Below, in pieces: positions 8,407 to 18,063 of a stretch of 54,781 nucleotides of DNA. Below the pieces are notes generated by a model, which had not been told where the DNA came from, did not search any database, and was given only the letters and a program-made list of their open reading frames with translations. The position numbers and the translations under genes are program-made. Position 1 is the stretch's first letter. Each line of letters starts with the position of its first letter. This DNA comes from Candidatus Peribacteria bacterium. Its GTDB lineage: Bacteria > Patescibacteriota > Gracilibacteria > Peribacterales > Peribacteraceae. Location of the stretch: NCBI GenBank assembly GCA_943357915.1, contig CALRGQ010000003.1, positions 1 through 54,781 on the forward strand. The letters run 5' to 3'.

Positions 8407-9838
8407 TGGCAGTAAATGCACCGCGAGTCGCAATAAATAGTGTCTTATTGGTACGAGCAAGAATATTGACCGTCGCGACTCCGTCCACAAAGTCCAGCGG
8501 ACCAAGTTCTGCGGGGCGGATCGTGGCATCACCAAATTCGGAAATAATATACAACCTGCCTCCAAAGGACGGATTTGTAACGAGGTCGCCGTTTCTATCA
8601 ACAGAGTGGATCGTTACTTTTTGCCATGTATGGCTGAGTTTGCCTGAGTGCTCGATCATCAAATGATCAACCTCTGCGCGAGATAGCACGGGAACCGGGT
8701 CGACAGATGCGGTTTTCACAATCTCAACTACTTGCTCTGACGGTGCGACTGACGATGCAACGGAAGAAGAAACGGATGACGCAGCAGACGAAGTAGTCTC
8801 AGCCAGAACAGTGCGACTCGAGGAACTGGAAGCAACAACGCTGATATTTGCTCGTGCCATTCTCTGACGTCCGCGCTCTGAAGCAGACAGCTTCCGTCGC
8901 TCAGAACCCGTAACATTAGCAGCGACCTTCACGGGCGTGCGCTCTGCAATCACGGGCTTCACGTAGCCTTGATACTTCTGCACAAAGAGCATGGGATTGA
9001 CTGTGTAACGGATGAGACGGTCTTGATACACCGTACTTTCAACGGCCTTTGTGTAGGACATCCCTGCGGCCGCAATTTCAGTACTGGTAAACGGCCAGTA
9101 TGGATGAAATGGCGCATCGGCAACGTCGATTTGGAAATGAAGATGATAACCGGTGGCCCCAAAGACCCGACCTGTATTTCCAACAGTACCGATGTTTTGC
9201 CCTTTATGGACAACCATGCCTTCACTCACAAGTACGGCATCCAAGTGAGCATAGGTAGAATACAACGTTGTTTTGCCACCAGGACTACTTGCGTCTGGCA
9301 CATTCGGATGACGAATCAATACATGATGTCCAAAACCATTGGTCTGCATGCTGACTTTTTCGATGACGCCATTGGCGATCGATACGACCGGAGTTCCGGC
9401 GGGCGCATCAAGATCCACTCCAGGATGGCTGTCTTGACCCCATACCGTAGAATAGGCTTGCTTAGCGAGTGAATCTTCCTTTCCGGTAATGGCTGCGATG
9501 TCATAGACGGGGAGATCGCGAAGGACATCTTTGGGAATCTGACTGAATGTATGGAGCTGCTTGCTACCGCCGTACTGTGCCCATAGGTGCTTTTCCGGAA
9601 TCTTTGCAATCGGCGGAACTGTGCCAACGAACGCAATCATTGAATCGTCCTCTGCACCCAACACTATTTTTCCAAGAGCATACCAGCCGTACTGACCGAC
9701 CATGTTACCAACGACGAATGCAACGAGTGACAATAATGCCACCATAAACGAAAGCTTTTGCCTCGCAATCGCTAGCAATTTTGGTTTACGGATTTTATAG
9801 ACAGTCCGTATCCGGAATCCGATCCGTTGTATAGTCAT
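8378..9838 (-). CDS. Membrane-anchored M23 (LytM) family metallopeptidase
   Basis: 486 residues. Basic N-terminus, then a transmembrane helix at about 29-50. The LytM domain spans about 120-240, with zinc ligands in HPGVDLD (H138, D142) and HLHF (H232-x-H234), plus a conserved His in YAHLD (H198). Members cut peptidoglycan cross-bridges outside the membrane, and all catalytic residues appear intact. Beyond it are a basic stretch, a Ser-rich linker (about 335-380) and a small beta-rich C-terminal domain of unknown type. Acts at the cell wall, in keeping with the neighbouring lipid-linked sugar transferase. Confidence 0.88.
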   Translation of the reverse strand: MTIQRIGFRIRTVYKIRKPKLLAIARQKLSFMVALLSLVAFVVGNMVGQYGWYALGKIVLGAEDDSMIAFVGTVPPIAKIPEKHLWAQYGGSKQLHTFSQIPKDVLRDLPVYDIAAITGKEDSLAKQAYSTVWGQDSHPGVDLDAPAGTPVVSIANGVIEKVSMQTNGFGHHVLIRHPNVPDASSPGGKTTLYSTYAHLDAVLVSEGMVVHKGQNIGTVGNTGRVFGATGYHLHFQIDVADAPFHPYWPFTSTEIAAAGMSYTKAVESTVYQDRLIRYTVNPMLFVQKYQGYVKPVIAERTPVKVAANVTGSERRKLSASERGRQRMARANISVVASSSSSRTVLAETTSSAASSVSSSVASSVAPSEQVVEIVKTASVDPVPVLSRAEVDHLMIEHSGKLSHTWQKVTIHSVDRNGDLVTNPSFGGRLYIISEFGDATIRPAELGPLDFVDGVATVNILARTNKTLFIATRGAFTAISAPMVMDR

Positions 9839-9912
9839 GGCTCGGGGGTAGTAAGATAGATATGAGTATTAGTTTATTAGTACCATGATATTATATTTCA
9901 TAACAATTGTCA

Positions 9913-10905
9913 ATGTTTTATAGCTGTTCAGTACTGGCAAAGAGTGAGGCGGAAACGCTGAAAAGTGGCATATCTCTCTCACAAACGATGTATCGCGATT
10001 CAGCCATCATCGTGCTGCGAGGCGAGCTGGGCGCAGGAAAAACGACATTTGTTCAAGGTTTTGCCGAAGGACTCGGCATTCATCAGCGCATCACGAGCCC
10101 GACCTATGCACTGGAACAACGCTATGGCGACAACTTGCTGTCGCATATCGATCTCTATCGTCTGACATCGAGTCAGGCATCTGATTTTTTTCGCACACTG
10201 GATCCATTCCCAGGCATCAGGGTCATCGAATGGAGTGATCGTTTGAGCGACATCGAGGCCGATATCGAGATAGATATCACTGAACAGACCGAAGGCCGAA
10301 AAATTCAGGTGCACTTCAAAGATATTCCAGTTCCTTCCGACGATGAGATAACTCAGTGGATGAAGACCGTCGGACTTCCGCTACATATTCAGAAACACGT
10401 GAAAAAAGTTGCAGAGATCTGTGCGCTGATCGCAGATGAACTTTTGCTACAAGGACGACTAGTAAGAAAAGACGCACTGCATGCTGCAGCACTCACGCAT
10501 GATCTGCTTCGTTTTGTTGATTTCGCATCACTGACTGGCGATGCGATGTACTCCCCTACCCCGGAAGAAACAGCGACATGGATTCGTCTAAAAGAAATGT
10601 ATGGCACACCACATGAAGCAGCTGTAGAAAAGTTTCTGATACAGAACGGTTTTCCAGAGATCGGACGAATGACTCGCAGTCATAGAGGCTACGATCCGAA
10701 TGCATTACCACAAACGATCGAACAATACGCACTCGCCTATGCAGACAAACGTGCACTGATAGACACCACTGTCACATTAGATCAGAGATTTGATGATTTC
10801 ATCGTCCGTTATGGCAATGGCAAAGAAAGCGACAATGCGCAGGCATGGCGAAGAGAAATGAAACGAATCGAGTCATTGCTCTTTCCGGAAGGCGTGCCTT
10901 TCTAG
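9913..10905 (+). CDS. tsaE: TsaE-HD fusion: t6A ATPase joined to an HD-domain hydrolase
   Basis: 330 residues from the ATG at 9913; an in-frame TTG sits 6 nt earlier. Residues 1-140 are TsaE, the P-loop protein that drives TsaBCD in making t6A37 of ANN-decoding tRNAs: Walker A GELGAGKTT at 37-45, then ITSPTYALEQRY, HIDLYRL and VIEWSDRL. Typical TsaE ends near residue 150. Here a second domain continues with HAAALTHD (HD pair near 196-197), SHRGYDP and YADKRALID, the arrangement of an HD metal-dependent phosphohydrolase. No frame break separates the two parts. The HD substrate is unknown. Confidence 0.85.
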   Translation: MFYSCSVLAKSEAETLKSGISLSQTMYRDSAIIVLRGELGAGKTTFVQGFAEGLGIHQRITSPTYALEQRYGDNLLSHIDLYRLTSSQASDFFRTLDPFPGIRVIEWSDRLSDIEADIEIDITEQTEGRKIQVHFKDIPVPSDDEITQWMKTVGLPLHIQKHVKKVAEICALIADELLLQGRLVRKDALHAAALTHDLLRFVDFASLTGDAMYSPTPEETATWIRLKEMYGTPHEAAVEKFLIQNGFPEIGRMTRSHRGYDPNALPQTIEQYALAYADKRALIDTTVTLDQRFDDFIVRYGNGKESDNAQAWRREMKRIESLLFPEGVPF

Positions 10906-10918
10906 AAACCCTCAGTAG

Positions 10919-10938
10919 AAGCGGTTCGCAAACCGCTT
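10919..10938. terminator. Probable bidirectional hairpin terminator
   Basis: Perfect 8-bp stem AAGCGGTT/AACCGCTT with a CGCA loop, between the convergent tsaE-HD gene and the membrane protein gene. Neither side has a long T run, so termination may be weak. Confidence 0.55.
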
Positions 10939-10942
10939 ATTA

Positions 10943-11527
10943 CTACAACGTCGGAATCAGTTCATGCCGAAGGACAGCGCCCAGATCCCACTGATTCGTT
11001 TGAAAGAACACTATGGCAACGAAAAGTAGTGTAAGACACACGACTATTGTCCACACCGAACAACGTTCTAGGCGAGTGAAAGGACGATTGAGTGCCGGAT
11101 GAGGCGTATGTAAATAGCCATGAAAGTTCAGTGCGATAGCACACATGTTTTCCAGAATTTTGATCTTCGGAAGCATTGTTCCAAGCGCCCGGAGAATGGT
11201 CAGCTCGGATCTCATCATGCCTCCAAGCGCACTCAACATGTACGTATGATTCAGGTAGATGGCAAATGTGAGTGAAAGAAGAAAGAGCGCAATATCACCG
11301 ATACTTTCAAGTGTTGCGGCATAGATAGTTTTTCTGATCGACATGCCGTGCACATCACGATATTTCACAATATCGAGCAGGACATGGGCCACAATAAGCA
11401 GTGCATAAAACCCGAGATTAAAGACCGCGGCACACAAAATCGTGCCTACCAAAAATGCAGCGTGAAATGCCGGGATTTCATCATGCTCATGCGCAAAGCC
11501 TCTGAGGGAATTGGTGATTGCAGTCAT
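10943..11527 (-). CDS. Four-helix integral membrane protein, unknown function
   Basis: 194 residues with hydrophobic segments at about 23-51, 71-92, 125-140 (weak) and 158-175. Charged or His-containing loops include HEHDE near the N-terminus and HTPHP before the last helix. I do not recognise the family. An extended -10 (TGCTATAAT) lies about 33 nt upstream of the start, so this gene, unlike many here, should have a short 5' leader. Confidence 0.7.
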   Translation of the reverse strand: MTAITNSLRGFAHEHDEIPAFHAAFLVGTILCAAVFNLGFYALLIVAHVLLDIVKYRDVHGMSIRKTIYAATLESIGDIALFLLSLTFAIYLNHTYMLSALGGMMRSELTILRALGTMLPKIKILENMCAIALNFHGYLHTPHPALNRPFTRLERCSVWTIVVCLTLLFVAIVFFQTNQWDLGAVLRHELIPTL

Positions 11528-11598
11528 GATGTGAATATTTGTTTCTCTAAACTATTATAGCACTTTCTGTTAAAATATCAAGTATTCAACTCAATCTC

Positions 11599-12294
11599 TT
11601 ACTCGGAAACGACTCTGACCGAAGGTGGTGCAAAGAGATTTTCTCTTGAAGGGACTCCATCGGATGGTTTTGCATCTTTGACGAGATACAATGCCCAAGG
11701 CGCATCATGGGACCACGCATAGACGGAGGTGACATCCGAGAATACGAGGGAACTGACAAATTCCTCCCCGGAATCCGTACTCAATATATCTTTTTTTAAG
11801 ACTTTAAAAGAGTCACGATCCACCGGAACCTTAGCCCCCCACAGATAGACATGTGATGTGTCTCGAGCGAACGGACCGACCCATTGCTGGAAAGTAGCCG
11901 TATCGGTTTCTTTAAGCGCATTGCAAGTGGTTCCTTCATATACTCCGGCAAAATAGACCGTGGAAGCGTCCCTGAAATATGATTCGTACGGCATCGACTC
12001 GCCTATGACGGTAAAGCTTGCGGGATCCGCTCCTTCCAGTGGATGTGATTGATTGCCGAATCCTTCTTCCATCGAGTAACGTCCTTCTCGGCCGCACCAA
12101 ACAAATTCTTCGTCTGCTGAGAGCATCCGGAAATGGCGGAGATTGTGCAGATATGTCTCATCATGAGGTTCTTGCACTACCAGAGTGCTATCCGTTTCCA
12201 CAGCTGGTTCCAGGGTCGGAGTCGATGCTGCGCAGCCTGATACCAAAACTACTAATAATAAGAGTGGGATCAATGATATACGGGGGATTGTCAT
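11599..12294 (-). CDS. DKNYY-family lipoprotein
   Basis: 231 residues. A signal peptide ends in the lipobox LVSGC (Cys at about 21), so the protein should be lipidated and held on the outside of the membrane. The body has repeats of the DKNYY type: ADPASFTVIGE...YFRDASTVYFAG, then TDTATFQQWVGPFARDTSHVYLWGAKVPVDRDSFKVL. The family's function is not established; it is usually found in predicted surface proteins. A Thr/Glu-rich linker separates the lipidated Cys from the repeats. Confidence 0.75.
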   Translation of the reverse strand: MTIPRISLIPLLLLVVLVSGCAASTPTLEPAVETDSTLVVQEPHDETYLHNLRHFRMLSADEEFVWCGREGRYSMEEGFGNQSHPLEGADPASFTVIGESMPYESYFRDASTVYFAGVYEGTTCNALKETDTATFQQWVGPFARDTSHVYLWGAKVPVDRDSFKVLKKDILSTDSGEEFVSSLVFSDVTSVYAWSHDAPWALYLVKDAKPSDGVPSRENLFAPPSVRVVSE

Positions 12295-12357
12295 GTGATC
12301 ATAAGCCTACCTGTTCACATCGTTTCATGCACTACTCCGATCTGGTAATGTGTTGCT

Positions 12358-13074
12358 ATGAACCGCCAAGAGCGTTGGAGACAACGATATAAAGACCGTC
12401 GCCCAGAATGGGATTCCAGCCCGATTGTGTACAGGCGGTTGATAGCACAGCACGTAAACGCCGACACACGCATTCTGGACATCGGGTGTGGCCACACAAG
12501 CTTTCTCAAAGAAGTGTATGACCGAACGCCGCACTCCTACGGAGCCGACCCGGACAGTGATGCGCTGGCAAAGAACCAGACGATCAAACACAAGTTTCAG
12601 GCAAATGCAGAGTGTCTTCCCCTCGAGGACGGGTTTTTCGATGTTGTTGTTCTTGCATGGGTTCTCGAACATCTTGAAGACCCCGAAAAGGTGTTTCGAG
12701 AGATTCACCGCATTCTCAAACCAGGTGGCATAGTGATCTTCCTCACGCCGAACACATGGAACTACAATGTGTGGATGATCCGTGCGATCCCAAATACCTT
12801 CCATGAGTTCTTCACACGACGGCTCTACGAAAGACAGGAACATGATACATTCCCCACACGGTACAAAATCAACTCCGCGAAGCAAGTGGAACGACTGCTC
12901 ACGAAGATCGGATACAAACGGGAGCAGATGATTCTCAATGGTGACCCGACCTATATCTCGTTCAACAAGCCTCTGTTCTTGTTTGCTTGCCTCTTAGAAC
13001 GCCTTCTTGATCTACCTGTGTTCAGAAACGCCAAAGTGCATTTGATAGGATCCTATCGAAAGCACGCTGAATAG
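12358..13074 (+). CDS. Class I SAM-dependent methyltransferase
   Basis: 238 residues. Motif I is ILDIGCGHTSF (about 39-49), followed by an acidic residue at the end of strand 2 (GADPDS), then LPLEDGFFDVVVLAWVLEHLEDPEKVFREIHRILKPGG (motifs II-III), as in UbiE/Methyltransf_11 enzymes. The substrate is not evident. The C-terminal third has a hydrophobic patch (PLFLFACLLERLL) that may touch the membrane, which would suit a lipid or glycan acceptor, but this is inference. It stands alone between genes on the other strand. Confidence 0.85.
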   Translation: MNRQERWRQRYKDRRPEWDSSPIVYRRLIAQHVNADTRILDIGCGHTSFLKEVYDRTPHSYGADPDSDALAKNQTIKHKFQANAECLPLEDGFFDVVVLAWVLEHLEDPEKVFREIHRILKPGGIVIFLTPNTWNYNVWMIRAIPNTFHEFFTRRLYERQEHDTFPTRYKINSAKQVERLLTKIGYKREQMILNGDPTYISFNKPLFLFACLLERLLDLPVFRNAKVHLIGSYRKHAE

Positions 13075-13116
13075 CTTCTGTACGATTCAATAACACGGGG
13101 TTGGAATAGTGATCAC

Positions 13117-14391
13117 TCATCTCAACGCTTCTTTAGCTTTTCTGACCCTCTCGCTGACCTCAACTTCAAATCCCCTATCCGATGGCTTATAGAAATTCCG
13201 TTCGCCATGAAAGCTGATCGGAAAGTAATCTGCTTTGACCTTCGCATCGGCAAAATTATGAGGATACTGATAATTTTTTCCGTACCCATGTGCCTCGCGC
13301 ATTGCCTTCACTGGAGCATTTCTAAATTGCAACGGCACCTCCAGACTTGCTGATGTTTCCACTGCTTTTTTTGCTGATTCTTTGGCGACGGTCACTGCAT
13401 TGCTCTTCGGAGCCTGAGCCAAATACACGCATGCGTGTGCCAAGAAATATTCACCCTCCGGCATACCAACCATTTCAAATGCCTGCCATGCCGAAACAAC
13501 AAACTGCAGTGCACGTGGATCCGCATTGCCGATATCTTCAGACGCAAAAATGCACATTCGTCGGAAGAGAAATCTCGGTTCTTCACCGGATGCGATCATC
13601 TTGTACATCCACAGGAGCGATGCGTCGACGTCAGAACCGCGCATGGATTTGATAAACACTGAGATCGTATCGTAGTGATCCTCGCCTTTCTTGTCATAGC
13701 GCATACTACGCTGACGTAAGAGCTTATCGGCATCTTCACGGCTGATCTTGGTTCCGATCATAAGGATCGCCATTTCGAGCAAGTTCAATGCAATTCGTGC
13801 ATCTCCATTACCGTTCTCAGCGATTTTTTTAATCGCATCCGGATGCATCTGAATTTTTCCGTCGTAACCGTCCAGACTCGCCAAAGCACGAATCAGAATT
13901 TTCTCCAGATCTTCCACGCTGTGCGGCTTCAAAAGATAAACCTGTGACCGTGAGATCAAAGCACTATTCACGGAAAAATACGGATTCTCAGTTGTTGCAC
14001 CGATCAAAATCACATTGCCGTTTTCTACCGATGGCAACAGCGCATCTTGTTGTGATTTATTGAACCGATGAATTTCATCGATGAAAAGCACCGTGCGTTG
14101 CTTTAACGATTCTTTTAGCTGCACTGCCTGCGCACACACTTCTTTAATGTCTTTCACACCACTCGTGACTGCATTCAGCTGGGTAAATTGCGCCTTCGTC
14201 GCCTCGGCAATGATTTTTGCTAGCGTTGTTTTGCCAGTTCCCGGAGGTCCCGCGAAAATCACCGATGTCAGGAGATCCTGCTCTATTGCCTTTCGTAGCG
14301 GCGTACCCTCCCCTACTACTTCAGTCTGGCCGAAGAATTCTTCTAGATTTTTGGGGCGAAGCCGGTAGGCAAGAGGGGCATTTTTGTCCAT
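13117..14391 (-). CDS. rarA: Replication-associated recombination protein A (RarA/MgsA AAA+ ATPase)
   Basis: 424 residues from the ATG at 14391 ([22 protein letters not shown]). A GTG 51 nt further up is in frame but less likely, since TATACT lies 9 nt upstream of the ATG. Walker A is GPPGTGKTT, Walker B is [20 protein letters not shown], sensor 1 is GATTENP, and the arginine region is [10 protein letters not shown]. The C-terminal part ([29 protein letters not shown]) is the RarA tetramerisation/lid region. Acts at stalled replication forks with SSB. Full length for the family. Confidence 0.93.
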   Translation of the reverse strand: MDKNAPLAYRLRPKNLEEFFGQTEVVGEGTPLRKAIEQDLLTSVIFAGPPGTGKTTLAKIIAEATKAQFTQLNAVTSGVKDIKEVCAQAVQLKESLKQRTVLFIDEIHRFNKSQQDALLPSVENGNVILIGATTENPYFSVNSALISRSQVYLLKPHSVEDLEKILIRALASLDGYDGKIQMHPDAIKKIAENGNGDARIALNLLEMAILMIGTKISREDADKLLRQRSMRYDKKGEDHYDTISVFIKSMRGSDVDASLLWMYKMIASGEEPRFLFRRMCIFASEDIGNADPRALQFVVSAWQAFEMVGMPEGEYFLAHACVYLAQAPKSNAVTVAKESAKKAVETSASLEVPLQFRNAPVKAMREAHGYGKNYQYPHNFADAKVKADYFPISFHGERNFYKPSDRGFEVEVSERVRKAKEALR

Positions 14392-14472
14392 GAGGAGGAC
14401 AGTATAACACCGCAATTCCGCACATTTATGTTGATTTGACACATTATCATTTATAATTCATTATATATTCTT

Positions 14473-15801
14473 ATGTCTTTAAACACCCAATATGGGCTCA
14501 GGAACCAGTACGAAGTAAATAGAGATGAATACGAACCACGCGGTCTCATTATTGATCTTTTAAGACAATGTACAGAAACGTGCAGACACTGTGTCGTAGG
14601 TGCTAGTCCCTCTCGCAGAGAAAGGCTTAATCTTGAACAAGTGGAAATGGCCTTGCAGGACGCAGAAAAGAACAACTTCGTTTCTGCCTCGTTTTATGGC
14701 GGAGAACCATTTACAGCAAAGGAACTTTTGTACGATGCAGTCGGATTAACATATCGCCATGGATTACAACCCCAGATCATGTCGAACGGTTTCTGGGGAA
14801 GAACGGTAGAACGTGCACATAAGACGTTTGACCAGCTTACAAAAACTCAACCTCCGAATTGTACAGTGCCTATATCTATTAATCTCAGTACAGACGAATT
14901 CCACGATAAAGTATCCCTTCAGTGTTTTGCAAACATCCTGACAGCTTGGGCGAGCAGAAATGAGAAAATCGATATCAATATAGGTATTGGGGAAATAGAT
15001 AGCGAGGGAGAATATGTAAATACTACACTTGATGAAATTCTAGACTTATTTGATAAGCAAAACGAAAGTTCCGGGCTTAAAAGCTGCTTCTATCAAGACA
15101 TGCTTTCCGATGAAATGTGTATTCGTTTCATCGATAAATTTATAATTATTCCTAGAGACGGTGAACTCCAAAATTTATTGCGCGAACTACGAGAAAACGA
15201 AATGTTGTCACCTGAATATATTGGTGCCCTTGAAGAAAATGCGAGAGACAGGGAAAATGCATTCCGGTTAATAGATCGAAATAGATGGCTGAAAATAGCT
15301 CAAAATAAAGAGGAGCGTGAGCGCAAGGTTTGCCGGATAGGCAGAATGAAAGCTGACAAGATTGTGCAGTTTCGAAGTTATTCGATCAACCTGTTTGGCG
15401 CAGGACGCGCTCTTCAAGCTGATGAAAATATGCGCCAGAAAGCAGCTTCTACAAGAGATTCCCACGACCGTGAAGCTAATATCCATGAATTCGAATCCAT
15501 ACTTATGCTTGGGAGTGACAACAGATTCTATATAGCTCCGATCCAGCTTCAGCATCAGGTCAAGCCACTTGGAGAAAATACCGGTGATTCCATACATGAA
15601 GTAATTCAAACGGTTAACTCTGACGAACCAGTCAGTAACATTATTATGAAACAGAATATTTCACGTGCGAAAATGTTAGTACTGGCCTCGGGAGACCATA
15701 CTTCCTACAATCAAATGATGAAACTTGAGGCGGAAGGCCTTATTCACGAAGCAATAGAGGTGTTTCTTATGTCTGAAGCGACCATGCGTACACTTTCATA
15801 A
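14473..15801 (+). CDS. Radical SAM protein, SPASM-like tail without cysteines
   Basis: 442 residues. The [4Fe-4S]/SAM motif is CTETCRHC (C33, C37, C40), followed by FYGGEPF (the GGE motif) and INLSTDEFHD. After the barrel, the C-terminal region (DNRFYIAPIQ...KPLGENTGDSIHEVIQ) has the shape of a SPASM/twitch tail but lacks its auxiliary-cluster cysteines. The reaction is unknown. It sits 41 nt upstream of an ABC exporter gene on the same strand, which suggests peptide maturation and export, but I find no obvious precursor peptide. It looks more AT-rich than its neighbours, a hint of transfer. Confidence 0.8.
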   Translation: MSLNTQYGLRNQYEVNRDEYEPRGLIIDLLRQCTETCRHCVVGASPSRRERLNLEQVEMALQDAEKNNFVSASFYGGEPFTAKELLYDAVGLTYRHGLQPQIMSNGFWGRTVERAHKTFDQLTKTQPPNCTVPISINLSTDEFHDKVSLQCFANILTAWASRNEKIDINIGIGEIDSEGEYVNTTLDEILDLFDKQNESSGLKSCFYQDMLSDEMCIRFIDKFIIIPRDGELQNLLRELRENEMLSPEYIGALEENARDRENAFRLIDRNRWLKIAQNKEERERKVCRIGRMKADKIVQFRSYSINLFGAGRALQADENMRQKAASTRDSHDREANIHEFESILMLGSDNRFYIAPIQLQHQVKPLGENTGDSIHEVIQTVNSDEPVSNIIMKQNISRAKMLVLASGDHTSYNQMMKLEAEGLIHEAIEVFLMSEATMRTLS

Positions 15802-15842
15802 ACAACCATATACTCAGTCCTCCTGAACTGTAAAATACCCCC

Positions 15843-17615
15843 ATGGATACAGACTCTGTCCAAGCTCCGGCATATTCATCGTTCGCGCTTCTCCGGGATC
15901 TGCGGGGGTTTCTGGGGAAAAGGCGCTTCGGATACCTCCTCACATCTGTCCTCGCGTTCAGCGGCGCTATCGTATGGCTGTATCCGCCGTATGCGATGTC
16001 GACACTCGTCAACGTACTGACGAAGTCGGCAGGAACGCCGGAGGCTTTGAGCCAGATTCAGACTATTTTCGTGCTCTGGATCTTGGCGTCTTTATGGCAC
16101 TACAGTTGTGACCAAGTTGTCGATGCCATCGGAAACCGTATCGCCGAACGCACATCCCTGGATATGCAAATGCGAACCATCTCACATCTGCTGCGTCTGG
16201 ACCTCGCATGGCATGAAAAAGAAAATGCAGGCGCAAAGCTGAAACGAATCCAGCGCGGTGTGGACGGCATAAACCGTATTTCTCGGATTTGGTTTCGTAC
16301 GGGCATTCCGGCACTGGTCAGGTTTGGCGGCATGATCCCGATTCTTGCCGCGTTTGATTCACGCGTTGGGATTGCGACAACATTTTTCCTTCTCACATAT
16401 TTTTCGTTCTCGTACTTTCTTACCAATCGTGCCGGACGGTCGGAACACGTTGTGAATACCGCTGATGAGCATTTACAGGGAATAGTCTTTGAAGGCCTCA
16501 GCAATGTCCGCAGCGTGAAAGTGCTGGGGATGCAGGAAGGCCTGCTCGGGATCATCAATAGGACAAGTGAAAAACTGTTTCGAAAAATCCTGATCCGGAT
16601 CCGACGTTTCCGTGTCCGAAATATTATTCTGAACTTGTGGGCACAGTGCTTCCGCGTCGGCATCATGCTGTACATCGCTTTTGAGGTGTATCACGGCCGG
16701 CGTGATGTTGGCTTCCTCGTGCTCTTCTTTGGATACTTTAACTACATCTGGGAATCCATCCAGCAGCTGTCTGATCTGTCGCTTGATTTCATCGTCGCGA
16801 AATACGGCATCTCCAGAATGCGCGATATTCTGCATGAAACCGTGCATATCGATGAAGATCACGGCAAAGGTGCATTCCCCTCTTCATGGGACAAGATCGA
16901 GATCCGGAATCTCTCGTTTGCCTACGAACATCAGAAAATTCTCGATTCGATCTCGTTTAGTATTCGCCGAGGTGAACGGATCGGCATCATCGGTGTGTCC
17001 GGTGCTGGAAAATCCACACTGTTTAAGTTGCTTCTGAAAGAACATGAAAACTATGAGGGAGAAATTCTAATCGGCGGAGTGCCATTACGGGACATCCGGC
17101 GTTCAGACTTTTTCAGAAAAACTTCCGTAGTTCTCCAAGATACCGAAGTCTTTAACTTTAGCCTGCTCGATAACATCACACTCGCCAATATCGATCATGC
17201 AGATGACAGTGCACTCCTGTCTCAAGCCGTGGAAACCGCACACGTACGGGATTTTATGAATCGGCTTCCAAATGGCCTAGATACGATCACAGGAGAGAAA
17301 GGCATCAAACTCTCGGGTGGCGAAAAGCAACGCGTAGGCATCGCACGAGCTGTGTTCAAAAAACCTGAGATTCTCTTTTTAGACGAAGCAACGTCGCATC
17401 TGGATCTGGAATCAGAAGCTAAGATTCAGGATTCATTGCACCGATTCTTCCAAAACGTCACCGCCGTCGTCATCGCTCATCGTTTGACGACCATTAAAGA
17501 AATGGACCGCATTCTCGTGCTGGAAGAAGGCAAGATCATCGAGTCAGGAACGTTTGATGAGCTCTACAAAAAGAAGGGCCGGTTCTTTGAGTTGTGGGAG
17601 AAGCAGAAGTTTTAA
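15843..17615 (+). CDS. ABC exporter, fused permease and ATPase (MsbA-like)
   Basis: 590 residues: a six-helix exporter membrane domain (about 30-320) and a nucleotide-binding domain with Walker A GVSGAGKST (about 384-392), signature LSGGEKQRVG (about 490-499), Walker B ILFLDEATSHLD (about 510-521) and the H-loop in IAHRLTT. As a homodimer it would export a lipid, peptide or drug. It lacks an N-terminal C39 peptidase domain, so it would not itself trim a leader peptide. TAAAAT ends 6 nt upstream of the ATG, so it may have its own leaderless promoter apart from the radical SAM gene. Confidence 0.9.
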   Translation: MDTDSVQAPAYSSFALLRDLRGFLGKRRFGYLLTSVLAFSGAIVWLYPPYAMSTLVNVLTKSAGTPEALSQIQTIFVLWILASLWHYSCDQVVDAIGNRIAERTSLDMQMRTISHLLRLDLAWHEKENAGAKLKRIQRGVDGINRISRIWFRTGIPALVRFGGMIPILAAFDSRVGIATTFFLLTYFSFSYFLTNRAGRSEHVVNTADEHLQGIVFEGLSNVRSVKVLGMQEGLLGIINRTSEKLFRKILIRIRRFRVRNIILNLWAQCFRVGIMLYIAFEVYHGRRDVGFLVLFFGYFNYIWESIQQLSDLSLDFIVAKYGISRMRDILHETVHIDEDHGKGAFPSSWDKIEIRNLSFAYEHQKILDSISFSIRRGERIGIIGVSGAGKSTLFKLLLKEHENYEGEILIGGVPLRDIRRSDFFRKTSVVLQDTEVFNFSLLDNITLANIDHADDSALLSQAVETAHVRDFMNRLPNGLDTITGEKGIKLSGGEKQRVGIARAVFKKPEILFLDEATSHLDLESEAKIQDSLHRFFQNVTAVVIAHRLTTIKEMDRILVLEEGKIIESGTFDELYKKKGRFFELWEKQKF

Positions 17616-17628
17616 ATAAACCTACGCG

Positions 17629-17697
17629 AGCGCGGTGATGCCGTACATCTCGACCGTGAGGTGGTACATAGTGAGATACGTGCAGCGAGCCATTTGT
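17629..17697 (-). CDS. Possible 22-residue small protein divergent from the toxin-antitoxin pair
   Basis: A short minus-strand frame (MARCTYLTMYHLTVEMYG...) in the 139-bp gap after the ABC gene. TATCAT lies 9 nt upstream of its ATG, like other start sites here. A plus-strand frame of 22 codons (17638-17706) overlaps it, so at most one is likely real, and both may be chance. Confidence 0.2.
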
Positions 17698-17716
17698 GCG
17701 GAATGATATATATTGC

Positions 17717-17750
17717 TATACTATTTCTAGCTTTTATCTATTCTCAGCTA
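17717..17750 (+). promoter_or_regulatory. Toxin-antitoxin promoter and possible operator
   Basis: Extended -10 TGCTATACT at 17714-17722, followed by an inverted repeat TAGCT (17728-17732) / AGCTA (17746-17750). It sits where a RelB-type antitoxin would bind to repress its own operon. The operator is inference from position and symmetry. Confidence 0.4.
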
Positions 17751-17754
17751 CTTC

Positions 17755-18063
17755 ATGATCACCCAACTGAACATCAAGCTTCCGGATGAGAAAACGAAGT
17801 TGGAAGCGGAACGGCTGGCGAAGCAACTTGGCTTCTCCCTCAGTAGCATCATGCGCGCTTTCCTCCTTCATTTTATACGCACGCGGCGCGTGACATTCTC
17901 GGTGGAAGAAGAGAACGATACGCCCGCCGGTCTCACGGGAGCCATCTTGGAGAAAGTGCTTCTGCAGGCTGGAGAGAACCCAGCCTTCGCAAAGCGGCAC
18001 GCCAAAGCGTACGATGCCATGCTGCAGGCGGAAAAAGCCGGTACACTGATGGAAGTACAATGA
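17755..18063 (+). CDS. RelB/DinJ-type ribbon-helix-helix antitoxin
   Basis: 102 residues. The N-terminus ITQLNIKLPDEKTKLEAERLAKQLGFSLSSIMRAFL has the beta-strand then two-helix pattern of RelB/DinJ antitoxins, which bind DNA as dimers and neutralise a cognate RelE toxin through the C-terminal half. The stop overlaps the toxin start (ATGA), giving translational coupling typical of type II modules. Confidence 0.8.
   Translation: MITQLNIKLPDEKTKLEAERLAKQLGFSLSSIMRAFLLHFIRTRRVTFSVEEENDTPAGLTGAILEKVLLQAGENPAFAKRHAKAYDAMLQAEKAGTLMEVQ

Noticed and set aside
17638-17706. RiPP precursor peptide for the radical SAM enzyme
   Set aside because: A 22-codon frame after the ABC gene, overlapped by an equally short antisense frame; no leader or core pattern.
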